From: Castellaniella sp040276065
GTDB lineage: Bacteria; Pseudomonadota; Gammaproteobacteria; Burkholderiales; Burkholderiaceae_B
Assembly: GCF_040276065.1 (NCBI RefSeq)
Contig: NZ_JBELOI010000002.1
Span: forward strand, 372,001-436,000
Direction of reading: 5' to 3'
DNA: 64,000 nucleotides
The notes under the pieces were generated by a model. The model had not been told where the DNA came from and searched no databases. It worked only from the letters and a program-made list of their open reading frames with translations. Within the stretch, counting starts at the first letter, position 1. Every line of letters starts with the position of its first letter. A program made the position numbers and the translations under genes. Below are positions 8,895-16,603 of this stretch, one piece after another.

Positions 8895-8901
8895 CGGAGC
8901 C

Positions 8902-10320
8902 TCACAGTGTCCGCCATCGCGGCGTTGCCGCGGGCACATCGGCCCGCTGCCGGATGTCGGGCATGCGCCGCTTGACATCGGCGATGATGGCGGCCTCGTC
9001 CATGGTGAGGATCTCGCGGGCTTTGACAACGATCTTGCCATCGATCACGACCGTATGGACATCGGACCCCTGGGCCGCAAAGACCAGGGACGCCACCGGA
9101 TTCCAGATGGGGGACAAGTGAGGAACGTCGGTGTCGATGGTGATCAGGTCGGCTTTCTTGCCGACTTCGAGCGAACCGACCTGGTCGGCAATCCCCAAGG
9201 CGCGCGCGCCATGAATGGTCGCCATCTCGAGGGCGGTCTCGGCGCGCAGGCTGTTGCGGCTCTTGCCACGGGTGCGGGCGACCTGGCAGAGCACGCGCAG
9301 GTCTCGCAGAAGATCCATATTGGCGTCGCTGGCCGTGCCGTCGCAGCCCAGCGCCACGTTGACGCCGGCCTCGAGCATCTCGACGACGCGCGTCGGCCCC
9401 CAGGCGACCGTCGCGTTGTTGGCGGGACAGTTGGCGACGGAGGTTCCGGTGCTGGCCAGCAGGGCGATGTCCTCGCTGTCGGCCGCCGTGCAGTGTGTCA
9501 GGACCGATCTGGGCCCAAGGAGGCCCAGTTGGTAGCCATAGTCCATGTGGCTGCGGTACCCCTGGCTGCGCGCGTATTCGTTGTCGCTCTCCAGTTCCGA
9601 GTGATGGATGGTGAGGTGCATGTCGCGATCCCGGGCCTCTGCCGCCACGCGGCGATAGAGCTCGGGGTTGGCCGATTCGTCAGCAGTGCGGCATCCGAAC
9701 CAGACCTGGATGCGGCCATTTGCCGCGCCGTTCCATTGCTTGTGCGCGGCAAGGGTTTCGGCAATGCCCTGGTCGGGCTCGAACCACGCCGACAGCGGCC
9801 AGCCCACTCGGTCGCGATAGGCCGGCGGCACATCCATGACGACCTTGCCCAGCGCCGCACGGATCCCGGAATCGACGCAGACTTGGGCGATGCCGTCAAA
9901 GCCGTGATTCGACGACGTCATGGATTCCAGGAAGCTGGTCGTGCCGGATTTCAGCATCTCGAGGATGCAGAGCGAAGCGGACGCCGCCCCGTCCTCGGGG
10001 GTCATCGTCCCTTCCATCGGCAGGACCAGCCGGTAGAGCCAATCATGGAAGCTGTCGGAGGACGCGTTGCGCTCGCCGAGCGCGCGAAACATCGCCTGGC
10101 TCAGGTGGACGTGCGTATCGATCAGTCCCGGCGAAATAATGTGATGGCTGTAATCATGCACCGGAAGGTCCGGGAAATCCGTCCGGATCTGGTCGGTTTT
10201 TCCAACGCCGACGATGGTGTCGCCGATGACGGCCACCGCACCGTCCGCGATGACGCGTCGTTCGCTATCAATCGTGATGACGAGTGCATTGCCGAAAATG
10301 AAACCCGTGTTTCCCGCCAA
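8902..10320 (-). CDS. Amidohydrolase of the TrzN/AtzB/MtaD deaminase family
   Basis: The 472-residue protein is a subtype-III amidohydrolase with one metal: H70-x-H72 (DTHVHLSQ), a His-x-x-Glu-type motif at HHSELE (239-244), H276 (LTHCTA) and D327 (GCDGTASD). The C-terminal strand GSLEVGKKADLITID is the usual composite-sheet part. Family members release amino or chloro groups from guanine, methylthioadenosine, chlorohydrolysable triazines or 8-oxoguanine, so the substrate is very likely an N-heterocycle. Translation starts at a TTG at 10320, supported by an ideal AAGGAGG five bases upstream. It lies 15 bases after the permease gene and seven bases before the CodA-like gene. Confidence 0.85.
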   Translation of the reverse strand: MAGNTGFIFGNALVITIDSERRVIADGAVAVIGDTIVGVGKTDQIRTDFPDLPVHDYSHHIISPGLIDTHVHLSQAMFRALGERNASSDSFHDWLYRLVLPMEGTMTPEDGAASASLCILEMLKSGTTSFLESMTSSNHGFDGIAQVCVDSGIRAALGKVVMDVPPAYRDRVGWPLSAWFEPDQGIAETLAAHKQWNGAANGRIQVWFGCRTADESANPELYRRVAAEARDRDMHLTIHHSELESDNEYARSQGYRSHMDYGYQLGLLGPRSVLTHCTAADSEDIALLASTGTSVANCPANNATVAWGPTRVVEMLEAGVNVALGCDGTASDANMDLLRDLRVLCQVARTRGKSRNSLRAETALEMATIHGARALGIADQVGSLEVGKKADLITIDTDVPHLSPIWNPVASLVFAAQGSDVHTVVIDGKIVVKAREILTMDEAAIIADVKRRMPDIRQRADVPAATPRWRTL

Positions 10321-10335
10321 CTCGGCCTCCTTGAT

Positions 10336-11124
10336 TTACTGAGTGTCGGCCCATTTGCCGACGAAGAGCTTGGACATCCAGCCGAATACCAGGAACACGC
10401 TGACCCCGAGAGCCGACGACAGGATGATCGCGGCAAACAGCTCGGCGCCTGCCAGTTCGCTGGAATACTGGCGGATCATCTGTCCGATGCCCACTTCGCC
10501 ACGGGCAAAGAAGAAATCCCCGACGATGGCCCCGACGACCGAAAGGCCCGCCGAAATGCGCAGGCCGGCGAAGATTGCCGGCAAGGCCGCGGGAAACATC
10601 AATTTGCGCAGGCGCACCCAGCGGTTGGCGTTATGCAGCGTAAACAAGTCATGGGCGCCGGCCTTGGCGCTTTGCAGGCCGAACAAGGTGTTGACGATGA
10701 TGGGGAATAATGAAATCAGCACGCAGACGATGATCCGCGAGGTTTGGCCGAAGCCCGCCCAGAAGGAGATCAGCGGAACCAGCGCCAGAATGGGGATTGC
10801 CTGCAGGGCCACCATGTAGGGAAACAGTGCGCGTTCTATCAACGGCGTCTGGCTCATGGCGATCGCGATCGAGAATCCGATGGCGGTGGATATCAACAGG
10901 CCGATCACGGCCACCCGCGTACTCGACCACAGGCTCTGGAGCAGCACGATGAGGACCTCTGGATCCGCAAAGCCGGCTGTCCACACATCATGCGGCGGGA
11001 CGAGCAGGAATCGCTTGCTGGGTTCCAGCATGACATAAGAAATGAAATACCAGACCGCCAGGATGAATACGCCGAACACGATCCCTGGCAGGATATTGCG
11101 CTTGAAGTTGCTTAATGTGCTCAT
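10336..11124 (-). CDS. ABC transporter permease, SsuC/TauC/ThiX type
   Basis: The 262-residue inner-membrane protein has about six membrane helices and the BPD_transp_1 coupling region (TLHNANRWVRLRKLMFPAAL, the EAA-like loop), which docks onto the ATPase. It is of the nitrate/sulfonate/taurine/hydroxymethylpyrimidine class. The start is the ATG at 11124 with GGAG upstream; the open frame to 11283 is not protein-like. It lies 70 bases downstream of the ATPase gene. With the binding protein at 12049 and ATPase at 11195 it makes a complete importer. Confidence 0.9.
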   Translation of the reverse strand: MSTLSNFKRNILPGIVFGVFILAVWYFISYVMLEPSKRFLLVPPHDVWTAGFADPEVLIVLLQSLWSSTRVAVIGLLISTAIGFSIAIAMSQTPLIERALFPYMVALQAIPILALVPLISFWAGFGQTSRIIVCVLISLFPIIVNTLFGLQSAKAGAHDLFTLHNANRWVRLRKLMFPAALPAIFAGLRISAGLSVVGAIVGDFFFARGEVGIGQMIRQYSSELAGAELFAAIILSSALGVSVFLVFGWMSKLFVGKWADTQ

Positions 11125-11194
11125 TGGATGTCTCCGATGTTTCGATTCCCGGGCCGTTCTGCGACGGATTCCGAGGTCTGTTCCGGGCCGTGGT

Positions 11195-11956
11195 TCAGGC
11201 GGCCCTGAGCTTTTCAGAGATCTTTGCGCATAACTGCCCAAATTCCGGCCCGTACCGAGTCTCTTGGGTGCGTGGATAGGCATACGGGACGTCGAATTCC
11301 GCGATGATGCGTCCTGGGCGGGCGGACATCACATAGACCTTGGTGCTCATGTAGACGGCTTCCGAGATGGAGTGCGTGATGAAGAGTCCGGCGAACTGCT
11401 CTTTCTGGAACAGCCGCTGGGTTTCATCGTTCAGGTGTTCGCGCGTGATCTCGTCCACGGCGCCGAACGGTTCGTCGAACAGGAAGATGGACGGCTGCAT
11501 GGTCAGCGTGCGTGCAAGCGACACACGCATCTTCATGCCGCCCGACAGCGCCTTCGGGTAATGATGCTCGAAGCCTTTCAGGCCGACGAGGTCAATGGCC
11601 TTTCGGGCGAGCTCCTGTTGCTTTGCCTTGGGATACCCGTGCAGTTCGCACAGCAGCGTCACATTCTGGAATGTGGTGCGCCATTCGAGCAGCGTGGCGT
11701 CCTGGAAAACATATCCGATGTTTTCGCGGTTTACCTGTACGTCGCCGGACGACTTCTGCATCAGGCCCGACGCGATGCGCAGCAGCGTGGACTTGCCGCA
11801 GCCCGAGGGGCCGACGACGCTGACGAATTCTCCTTTGTTCACATCGAAGGTCACATCCTGTAGGGCTTCCGTCCCGTCTGGGAAGGTCATGCTGACGTTT
11901 CGAAATGACATCCCCGGCGCTGGACTGCTTTCGGCGCCGCCTCGAGTCTGAGACAT
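11195..11956 (-). CDS. ABC transporter ATP-binding protein, SsuB/TauB/ThiZ type
   Basis: This 253-residue ATPase powers the adjacent importer. It has a Walker A (GPSGCGKST), a Q-loop (FQDATLLEW), the signature LSGGM, a Walker B with catalytic Glu (IFLFDEP) and the switch His (ITHSISEA). The sequence order and length match the nitrate/sulfonate/taurine class, where VFQ..LLPW is typical; here it is LLEW. It lies between the binding-protein gene (92-base gap) and the permease gene. Confidence 0.92.
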   Translation of the reverse strand: MSQTRGGAESSPAPGMSFRNVSMTFPDGTEALQDVTFDVNKGEFVSVVGPSGCGKSTLLRIASGLMQKSSGDVQVNRENIGYVFQDATLLEWRTTFQNVTLLCELHGYPKAKQQELARKAIDLVGLKGFEHHYPKALSGGMKMRVSLARTLTMQPSIFLFDEPFGAVDEITREHLNDETQRLFQKEQFAGLFITHSISEAVYMSTKVYVMSARPGRIIAEFDVPYAYPRTQETRYGPEFGQLCAKISEKLRAA

Positions 11957-12048
11957 CTAGATTCCTTCGTACTGTGGCTTTACAGGGCATATGCGCGCAA
12001 TGCATGGGTGGGAGCCGCCGGCTTGCGGGGCTCCACGAAGCCCAGGGC

Positions 12049-13173
12049 TCATTGCGGCAGACCTATGGCGGGGTCGATGAACTGGTTGGTCAGGAGCTTG
12101 TCCGCGACGAGGCCATCGGGAATCTTTTCCCCCCCTAATCGCATGTTGTCGATCAGCTCCTGGATTCTCGGGGGATCCATGTCTCCGATCGTCTTGTTGC
12201 TGCCATTGGACATGAGGCCATATTTCAGAATGGCTTCGTGAGCAACTTTGGCGCGCTGTTCGCTGTAGGTCCAGAAATCGCGAAACTGCGAGACCGTGTC
12301 CACAATGATGTGGTTTGCCCGGTCGGGGGAGGCCAGGTAGTCCACGATCGCCTGTTGCCAGACCGGGATGAGCTGCTTCAGGCAAGGCGACAGGGCGTCG
12401 AGCGCCGATGGCTTGACGGATACGGCCGCGAAATACGGCTTGTAGCCGGCGTCGTGCAGCAGTTGGAATTGGATGGGTTTCTTCCACGCCTTGAACTCGT
12501 GCTCGTATAAATACGGCTCGTTCGTCGCGGTGCCCTGTTGCGCGTACTTTCCGTCGGCGGCAATGAATTGGGTGGGCGAGCCGTCATACGATTTATCGAC
12601 CAGGTCTTTCCTCATCAGGCCGCTGGCGATCAGCCAACTGGAGTACTTTGCCCAGGGCGATATGTTCACGATGATATTGTTTTTGCCCAAGTCGGCAATC
12701 GTATGGACATCGGGGTAGGTGGCGGGGTCCCACATGAACAGTATCGGGCTCTTTTCCCAGACCGCCATGATGGTCTTGACGGGGGTCGCGGAATATAACG
12801 AGATGGCGATGTCGGTCGATACCATGCCCGCATGGATTGAATCATCGGTGTACATGACGGAAGGCACCGGCATATTGCCGATCGCGGGCCCGCCGGATCG
12901 CACCTCGACCTCTATCCCCGTCGGTTGGCCCTGCGAAACGAGCGATCCCCGTACTTTCTTGTTCTTGGCGTCGACCTTGTAGTCGTCCCCCAGCAGTTGG
13001 TATTCCGGGCCGTGCTCTGCCTGGGGATACCAATCCATCTGGATGACAAAGGGCGAAGGGCATACCTTCGACAAGTCTGTTGCGGCAAATGCCGAGGTGC
13101 CGCCAAAGGCCAGGCTGGCGGCCAGCACAGCGGTTTGGCGGAGCAAGAATGACGATGGCCTGCGTCCCTGCAT
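12049..13173 (-). CDS. NMT1/ThiY-like periplasmic substrate-binding protein
   Basis: This is the binding protein of the island's importer, about 374 residues with a signal peptide ending near AFA-ATD. The strand FVIQMDWYPQAEHG resembles the DWxPxxxHxG start of the NMT1/THI5-like group, whose members bind hydroxymethylpyrimidine, taurine, sulfonates, nitrate or riboflavin precursors. I prefer the ATG at 13173, which has AAGGAG eight bases upstream; a second ATG at 13197 with AAGGA is a possible alternative and adds eight residues. Base composition is visibly less GC-rich here than in flanking housekeeping genes (the line at 12661-12720 is under 50% GC), hinting at acquisition of the island. 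First gene of the operon. Confidence 0.87.
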   Translation of the reverse strand: MQGRRPSSFLLRQTAVLAASLAFGGTSAFAATDLSKVCPSPFVIQMDWYPQAEHGPEYQLLGDDYKVDAKNKKVRGSLVSQGQPTGIEVEVRSGGPAIGNMPVPSVMYTDDSIHAGMVSTDIAISLYSATPVKTIMAVWEKSPILFMWDPATYPDVHTIADLGKNNIIVNISPWAKYSSWLIASGLMRKDLVDKSYDGSPTQFIAADGKYAQQGTATNEPYLYEHEFKAWKKPIQFQLLHDAGYKPYFAAVSVKPSALDALSPCLKQLIPVWQQAIVDYLASPDRANHIIVDTVSQFRDFWTYSEQRAKVAHEAILKYGLMSNGSNKTIGDMDPPRIQELIDNMRLGGEKIPDGLVADKLLTNQFIDPAIGLPQ

Positions 13174-13248
13174 GTTGAGTCTCCTTGGGTCGTTCATTTA
13201 TGTTCCTTGCATCGATCGCAGCGATGGGAGCTTTGATCCTCAAAGGAA

Positions 13249-13260
13249 TTTTGTATACCA
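13249..13260. promoter_or_regulatory. Operator-like site, proximal copy (TTTGTATACCAA)
   Basis: This 12-base site differs by one base from the perfect palindrome at 13393 and lies 52 bases upstream of the longer candidate start of the binding-protein gene (13197), where a promoter is expected. TTGTATACAA-type palindromes are typical of GntR-family (FCD subgroup) repressors. No regulator gene is next to it. Confidence 0.5.
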
Positions 13261-13392
13261 AGAAAGATAGCAAGCTTCGGCTTTGGTGTCTAGTGGCGCG
13301 TGTCGGGGCCCGCATCCATGACAGCAAGGTATGACCTTTCAGCGTGCGCTTTTCCGGGTGATGCATCCGGTAGCTCATGCAGGGCTGTATTC

Positions 13393-13404
13393 TTTGTATA
13401 CAAA
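13393..13404. promoter_or_regulatory. Operator-like perfect palindrome TTTGTATACAAA
   Basis: A perfect 12-base palindrome in the 299-base gap between the island and the TPMT gene, 144 bases from a near-identical copy at 13249. The pair could allow looping by a GntR-type repressor. Apart from these two sites and AT-rich sequence, I see no gene or RNA in 13198-13496. Confidence 0.5.
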
Positions 13405-13496
13405 ATACAATTCGTCATATATTGACAAATGAAACATGGGGGTTTTCGAGCGCCGTCCGGCCATGTCGCGCCGCCGGCGACGAGCGGCGGCGGGGT

Positions 13497-14150
13497 TCAG
13501 GCGCTCAGCCGGTAGGCCGAGGTGCTCAACCGGTCGATGCCGCGTTCGGCGAAGCGGGGCTCCTGCTCGAGGATATCGCGGGTTTCGAGCCTGTCGATGC
13601 GCCAGCCCGGCGTGTATAGGCGTTGGACCTCCTCGTCGCTGACGGCGAACGGCGGGCCGTCCATCTGGGCCTGGGGGTAGTCCAGTGTCAGCAGCAGGCC
13701 GCGGCACCCAGGGGGCAGGCCGCCGTAGACGTGGGCCACGTAGTGTCGCCGCATGTCGGCGGGCAGCGCGATGAGTGCGGCTCGGTCATAGCAGCCGGTG
13801 CACTCGGCCAGTGTCGCGGCGTCCAGGTCGAAGATGTCGCCGCAGATGAACTCGATGCGCCCCGCGACATAGTGGCGCCCGAGGATCGAGTCATGGATCG
13901 AGGGCGTCAGTCCGTGTTCGGTGAAGAATTGCTCGACGGCGATGGTCGAGAGCTCGATGGCCAGTACGCGATGGCCTTGCTCCGCCAGCCAGGCCACGTC
14001 CAGCGATTTCCCCGCCAAGGGGACCAGCACGCGGCTATCGGCGGGCAGGCAGAGGGCGGGCCAGTGCTTTTGCAGCAGGGGCATGACCCGCGTTTGGTGA
14101 AAGCCGGTCTGGCCCTGGCGCCAACGCTGCTGCCAGAAATCCTTGTCCAT
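13497..14150 (-). CDS. tpm: Thiopurine S-methyltransferase
   Basis: The 217-residue protein matches bacterial TPMT throughout: the N-terminal FWQQRW helix, the SAM-binding segment VPLAGKSLDVAWLAEQGH, then IEL, and the CYDRAALIALP strand. It transfers a methyl group from SAM to thiol compounds; bacterial forms also methylate selenium and tellurium oxyanions into volatile products. Length is that of E. coli-type TPMT (about 218). GAGGT precedes the ATG. It is separate from the catabolic island (stop at 13497, facing the operator region) and diverges from the DUF4168 gene. Confidence 0.92.
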   Translation of the reverse strand: MDKDFWQQRWRQGQTGFHQTRVMPLLQKHWPALCLPADSRVLVPLAGKSLDVAWLAEQGHRVLAIELSTIAVEQFFTEHGLTPSIHDSILGRHYVAGRIEFICGDIFDLDAATLAECTGCYDRAALIALPADMRRHYVAHVYGGLPPGCRGLLLTLDYPQAQMDGPPFAVSDEEVQRLYTPGWRIDRLETRDILEQEPRFAERGIDRLSTSAYRLSA

Positions 14151-14359
14151 CCCAATACCTCGCCTGGAAATGTCATCTGGTGTCGTGTCTCGCCACGGTC
14201 ATGTGCGGGTGAGACCATAGCAGTGTAGCGGCTGGCCGCAGCCTTGTCCCGCCCGCCTGCCGTGGCATGCCGATACAGGATCACACACAGCGAAACTTGA
14301 GCCGAGGCGGGGGCTTGGGCCATGATGAAAGCACTGTTCAATTTGCCTCGGGAGGTCGT

Positions 14360-14740
14360 ATGAACCAGGCTATGAAAGCATTTCTGGCGTGTTCCGTGAT
14401 CGCATTGGGCTTGGTCGGCCCGATCGCGGTTGCCCAGGACGGGGCCGGCGCGCGCGCCAGGGCGGCCCAGGACGTCATCGCGCAGCCGAGCGAGGAGCAA
14501 CTGCGGCGCTATGCGGGCGCGGTCAAGAAAGTCAGCGCGGTGGCCGCCGAGTACCAGCCCCGCCTGCAGGAGGCCCGCAGCGAGCCGGAACGCCAGGCGG
14601 TGCGCATCGAGGCGGACCGGAAAATGGTGGCACAGGTCGAAGCCGGTGGCATGGGCGTGGACGAATACAACGGGATCAGCCGCGCCGTCCAGCGGGATCC
14701 CGAATTGCGTCGGAAGGTCGAGTACCTGGTCAATCAATAG
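14360..14740 (+). CDS. DUF4168 family exported protein
   Basis: The 126-residue protein has a signal peptide (MNQAMKAFLACSVIALGL..., ending near AVAQ) and one DUF4168 domain with the features of that family: a YAGAVKKVSAVAAEY helix, a DRKMVAQVEAGGMGVDEYN middle and a closing DPELRRKVEYL helix. It should be periplasmic; no function is established for the family. GGGAGG lies four bases before the ATG at 14360, which settles the start; the longer frame from 14267 has no ribosome-binding site. The upstream 14151-14359 gap shows no other feature. Confidence 0.8.
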   Translation: MNQAMKAFLACSVIALGLVGPIAVAQDGAGARARAAQDVIAQPSEEQLRRYAGAVKKVSAVAAEYQPRLQEARSEPERQAVRIEADRKMVAQVEAGGMGVDEYNGISRAVQRDPELRRKVEYLVNQ

Positions 14741-14827
14741 GGCGGCCCGGGGCGGCGCCCGGCGCGCGGGCGTCCGAAGGGTTCTCGGGCTACGATAGCG
14801 GTCTGATCGACTTCGCCTGCCCGCCCG

Positions 14828-15583
14828 ATGCTTCCCGTCCTGGATCCTTTGTTCTATGTGCTGGCCGTGCCGGCGGTGCTGCTGGCGGGCATCTCAAAAG
14901 GCGGTTTCGCGGGCGGGCTGGGCATGCTGTCCGTGCCGCTGATGGCACTGGCGATCTCGCCCATGCAGGCGGCCGGCATCATGCTGCCTATCCTCTGCGT
15001 CATGGATGTGACGGGCTTTCGCATCTGGGCCCATCGCTGTGATCGTGCCTTGCTGCTGCGCCTGCTGCCCGGGGCGCTGATCGGCATTCTCGTCGGCTCG
15101 CTCAGTTTTCATTTCGTCAGCGACGCCATGCTCAAGCTGATGGTGGGTGTGCTGGCGCTGGCATTCACCTTGAATCACTGGCTCAAGGGACGGGTGCGTC
15201 CGCTCGTGCGCCTGCCGCCAACGGCCAGTGCGACCTGGTGGTCCGGATTGTCCGGGTTCACGAGTTTCATGGCGCATGCGGGTGGCCCGCCCATCATGAT
15301 TTATCTGCTGCCCCGCCAGCTCGACCGCGCCGTGCTGGTGGGCACGGCGACGATCTATTTCGCGGTCGTGAACTACGCCAAGTTGCTGCCCTATGCCCTG
15401 CTGGGCGAGCTCGATCTGCAGAATCTGAGCACCTCGCTGGTGTTGGCGCCGCTTGCCGTGGTGGGCGTCAAGCTGGGCGCCTGGCTGCATGACCGCATGG
15501 ACCCCAAGGTCTTTTTTCGCTTGTTGTATGCCTTCCTGTTTCTGACCGGACTCAAGCTGTCCTGGGACGGGTTGGGTTTGTAG
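14828..15583 (+). CDS. TSUP (TauE/SafE) family membrane transporter
   Basis: The 251-residue protein is almost all membrane helix (about eight), with the two TauE/SafE repeats: one starting AGISKGGFAGGLGMLSVPL and one around WSGLSGFTSFMAHAGGPP. These proteins are proposed to move sulfite, sulfoacetate or other small organosulfur or carboxylate anions across the inner membrane. No sulfur-metabolism gene is adjacent, so the substrate is open. It ends one base before the converging tautomerase gene. Confidence 0.88.
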   Translation: MLPVLDPLFYVLAVPAVLLAGISKGGFAGGLGMLSVPLMALAISPMQAAGIMLPILCVMDVTGFRIWAHRCDRALLLRLLPGALIGILVGSLSFHFVSDAMLKLMVGVLALAFTLNHWLKGRVRPLVRLPPTASATWWSGLSGFTSFMAHAGGPPIMIYLLPRQLDRAVLVGTATIYFAVVNYAKLLPYALLGELDLQNLSTSLVLAPLAVVGVKLGAWLHDRMDPKVFFRLLYAFLFLTGLKLSWDGLGL

Positions 15584-15584
15584 C

Positions 15585-15773
15585 TCAGGATTTATCGGAC
15601 CAGAGCACGCCACCCGTGGCCCAGTGGTCCTTGCGCACTTCGGTCAAAATGATGTGGACCGCATCGGGCCGGCAACCGAGGACCTTGCAGGTTTGTTCAG
15701 TCAGCGCCTGGACCAGTTCGCGTTTTTTTTCGGGGCTGCGCCCCTCAAAGAGCTCGATGTGCATGCTGGGCAT
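15585..15773 (-). CDS. 4-oxalocrotonate tautomerase family protein
   Basis: This 62-residue protein has the size and sequence of the 4-OT family. The start codon at 15773 is followed directly by Pro, so removal of Met exposes the N-terminal proline that is the general base in this family (MPSMHIELFEG). An AGGAG sequence precedes it. The rest (KRELVQALTEQTCKVLGC, then VHIILTEV) fits the usual beta-alpha-beta unit of a hexamer. Normal 4-OT has Arg residues near positions 11 and 39; here R12 is present but the second is less clear, so the substrate may differ. It is not in an aromatic degradation cluster. Confidence 0.85.
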   Translation of the reverse strand: MPSMHIELFEGRSPEKKRELVQALTEQTCKVLGCRPDAVHIILTEVRKDHWATGGVLWSDKS

Positions 15774-15841
15774 GAAAAATCTCCTGTAAAAGCCAGTGTT
15801 GCCGCGCTGCGCCGGTGCGTCCGGGCGCCGCGGCCGCGGTT

Positions 15842-16579
15842 TCATTCCAGGGCCCAGCGGCGTGCCATGACGGCCCGCTCCAGCAGGCTGATGTATTGCT
15901 GGATGGCGATCTGCTTGTGAGTGCCCAGGTTGAAGTATTTGCAAGCCACGGTGTGCGTGCCCTTGCCATTTTCCAGGGTAAGCTCGGCGCTGCGCATGAT
16001 GCGCAGGCCGAGCTCGATGGCCTGCGCGTCCGGCATGTCGAGACGGCCCGTGTAGATCTTGCCGATGGTCTCGCCCAGCAGGCGGTCCTTGTCGATCAGG
16101 CGCAGCCCGCCGCCGCTGATGTCGTAGAGGGGAAAGACGGCGTTCGCGCCCTCCATCGGCGGCTCGGTGACCGTGAAGGTGGCCGGGTTCCTCGCCGGAA
16201 CCTCCACGCGGAAGAACTCACGGCGCTGCAGGCGCCGCAGGCCCGTTGGGCGTGCCATCCGGAAGGCCGGGTCGTTTTCCCATTGCGTTGGCGACAGCGC
16301 GCCTTGAAACGTGATCAGGATGCGGTCGAGGGTGGCCTGAAAGGATACGGACGGTGCCGCCAGCAGCCGGGTGTTGACGTCGGCCGCCGCGGCGTTGTCC
16401 AGGTACAGATCGCCCGATGCGGGGTCGATCGCGAGTATGGTCGAGATCACCGAGGTCGCGTGGTCGTGCGCCTCGAGGCGCACGAGCGCGCGCTGGCGCC
16501 GCAGGGCGTTGAGTATCGACTGAATCTCGAGCGGCTGCGAGATCAGACACGGGTCGTCACGGCTATGCATGGGTGGCAT
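15842..16579 (-). CDS. YcgR-type PilZ c-di-GMP receptor (flagellar brake family)
   Basis: The 245-residue protein has an N-terminal YcgR_N domain and a C-terminal PilZ domain. The c-di-GMP-binding signatures are visible: RRxxxR-type LQRREFFR and the DxSxxG motif DISGGG. In enteric bacteria YcgR slows the flagellar motor when c-di-GMP is high. No flagellar gene is in this window. Starts at 16579 and 16570 are both possible and neither has a good ribosome-binding site. It is 24 bases downstream of pntB's stop, but on the same strand upstream-downstream order means pntB is upstream of it by only that gap. Confidence 0.85.
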   Translation of the reverse strand: MPPMHSRDDPCLISQPLEIQSILNALRRQRALVRLEAHDHATSVISTILAIDPASGDLYLDNAAAADVNTRLLAAPSVSFQATLDRILITFQGALSPTQWENDPAFRMARPTGLRRLQRREFFRVEVPARNPATFTVTEPPMEGANAVFPLYDISGGGLRLIDKDRLLGETIGKIYTGRLDMPDAQAIELGLRIMRSAELTLENGKGTHTVACKYFNLGTHKQIAIQQYISLLERAVMARRWALE

Positions 16580-16603
16580 CGGGCGTCAATCGGGGCGCGG
16601 GTT

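Noticed and set aside
6478..13173. Thiamine-precursor (HMP) salvage operon
   Set aside because: The importer class fits, but there is no thi gene, no TPP riboswitch upstream and no reason for two amidohydrolases of these types.
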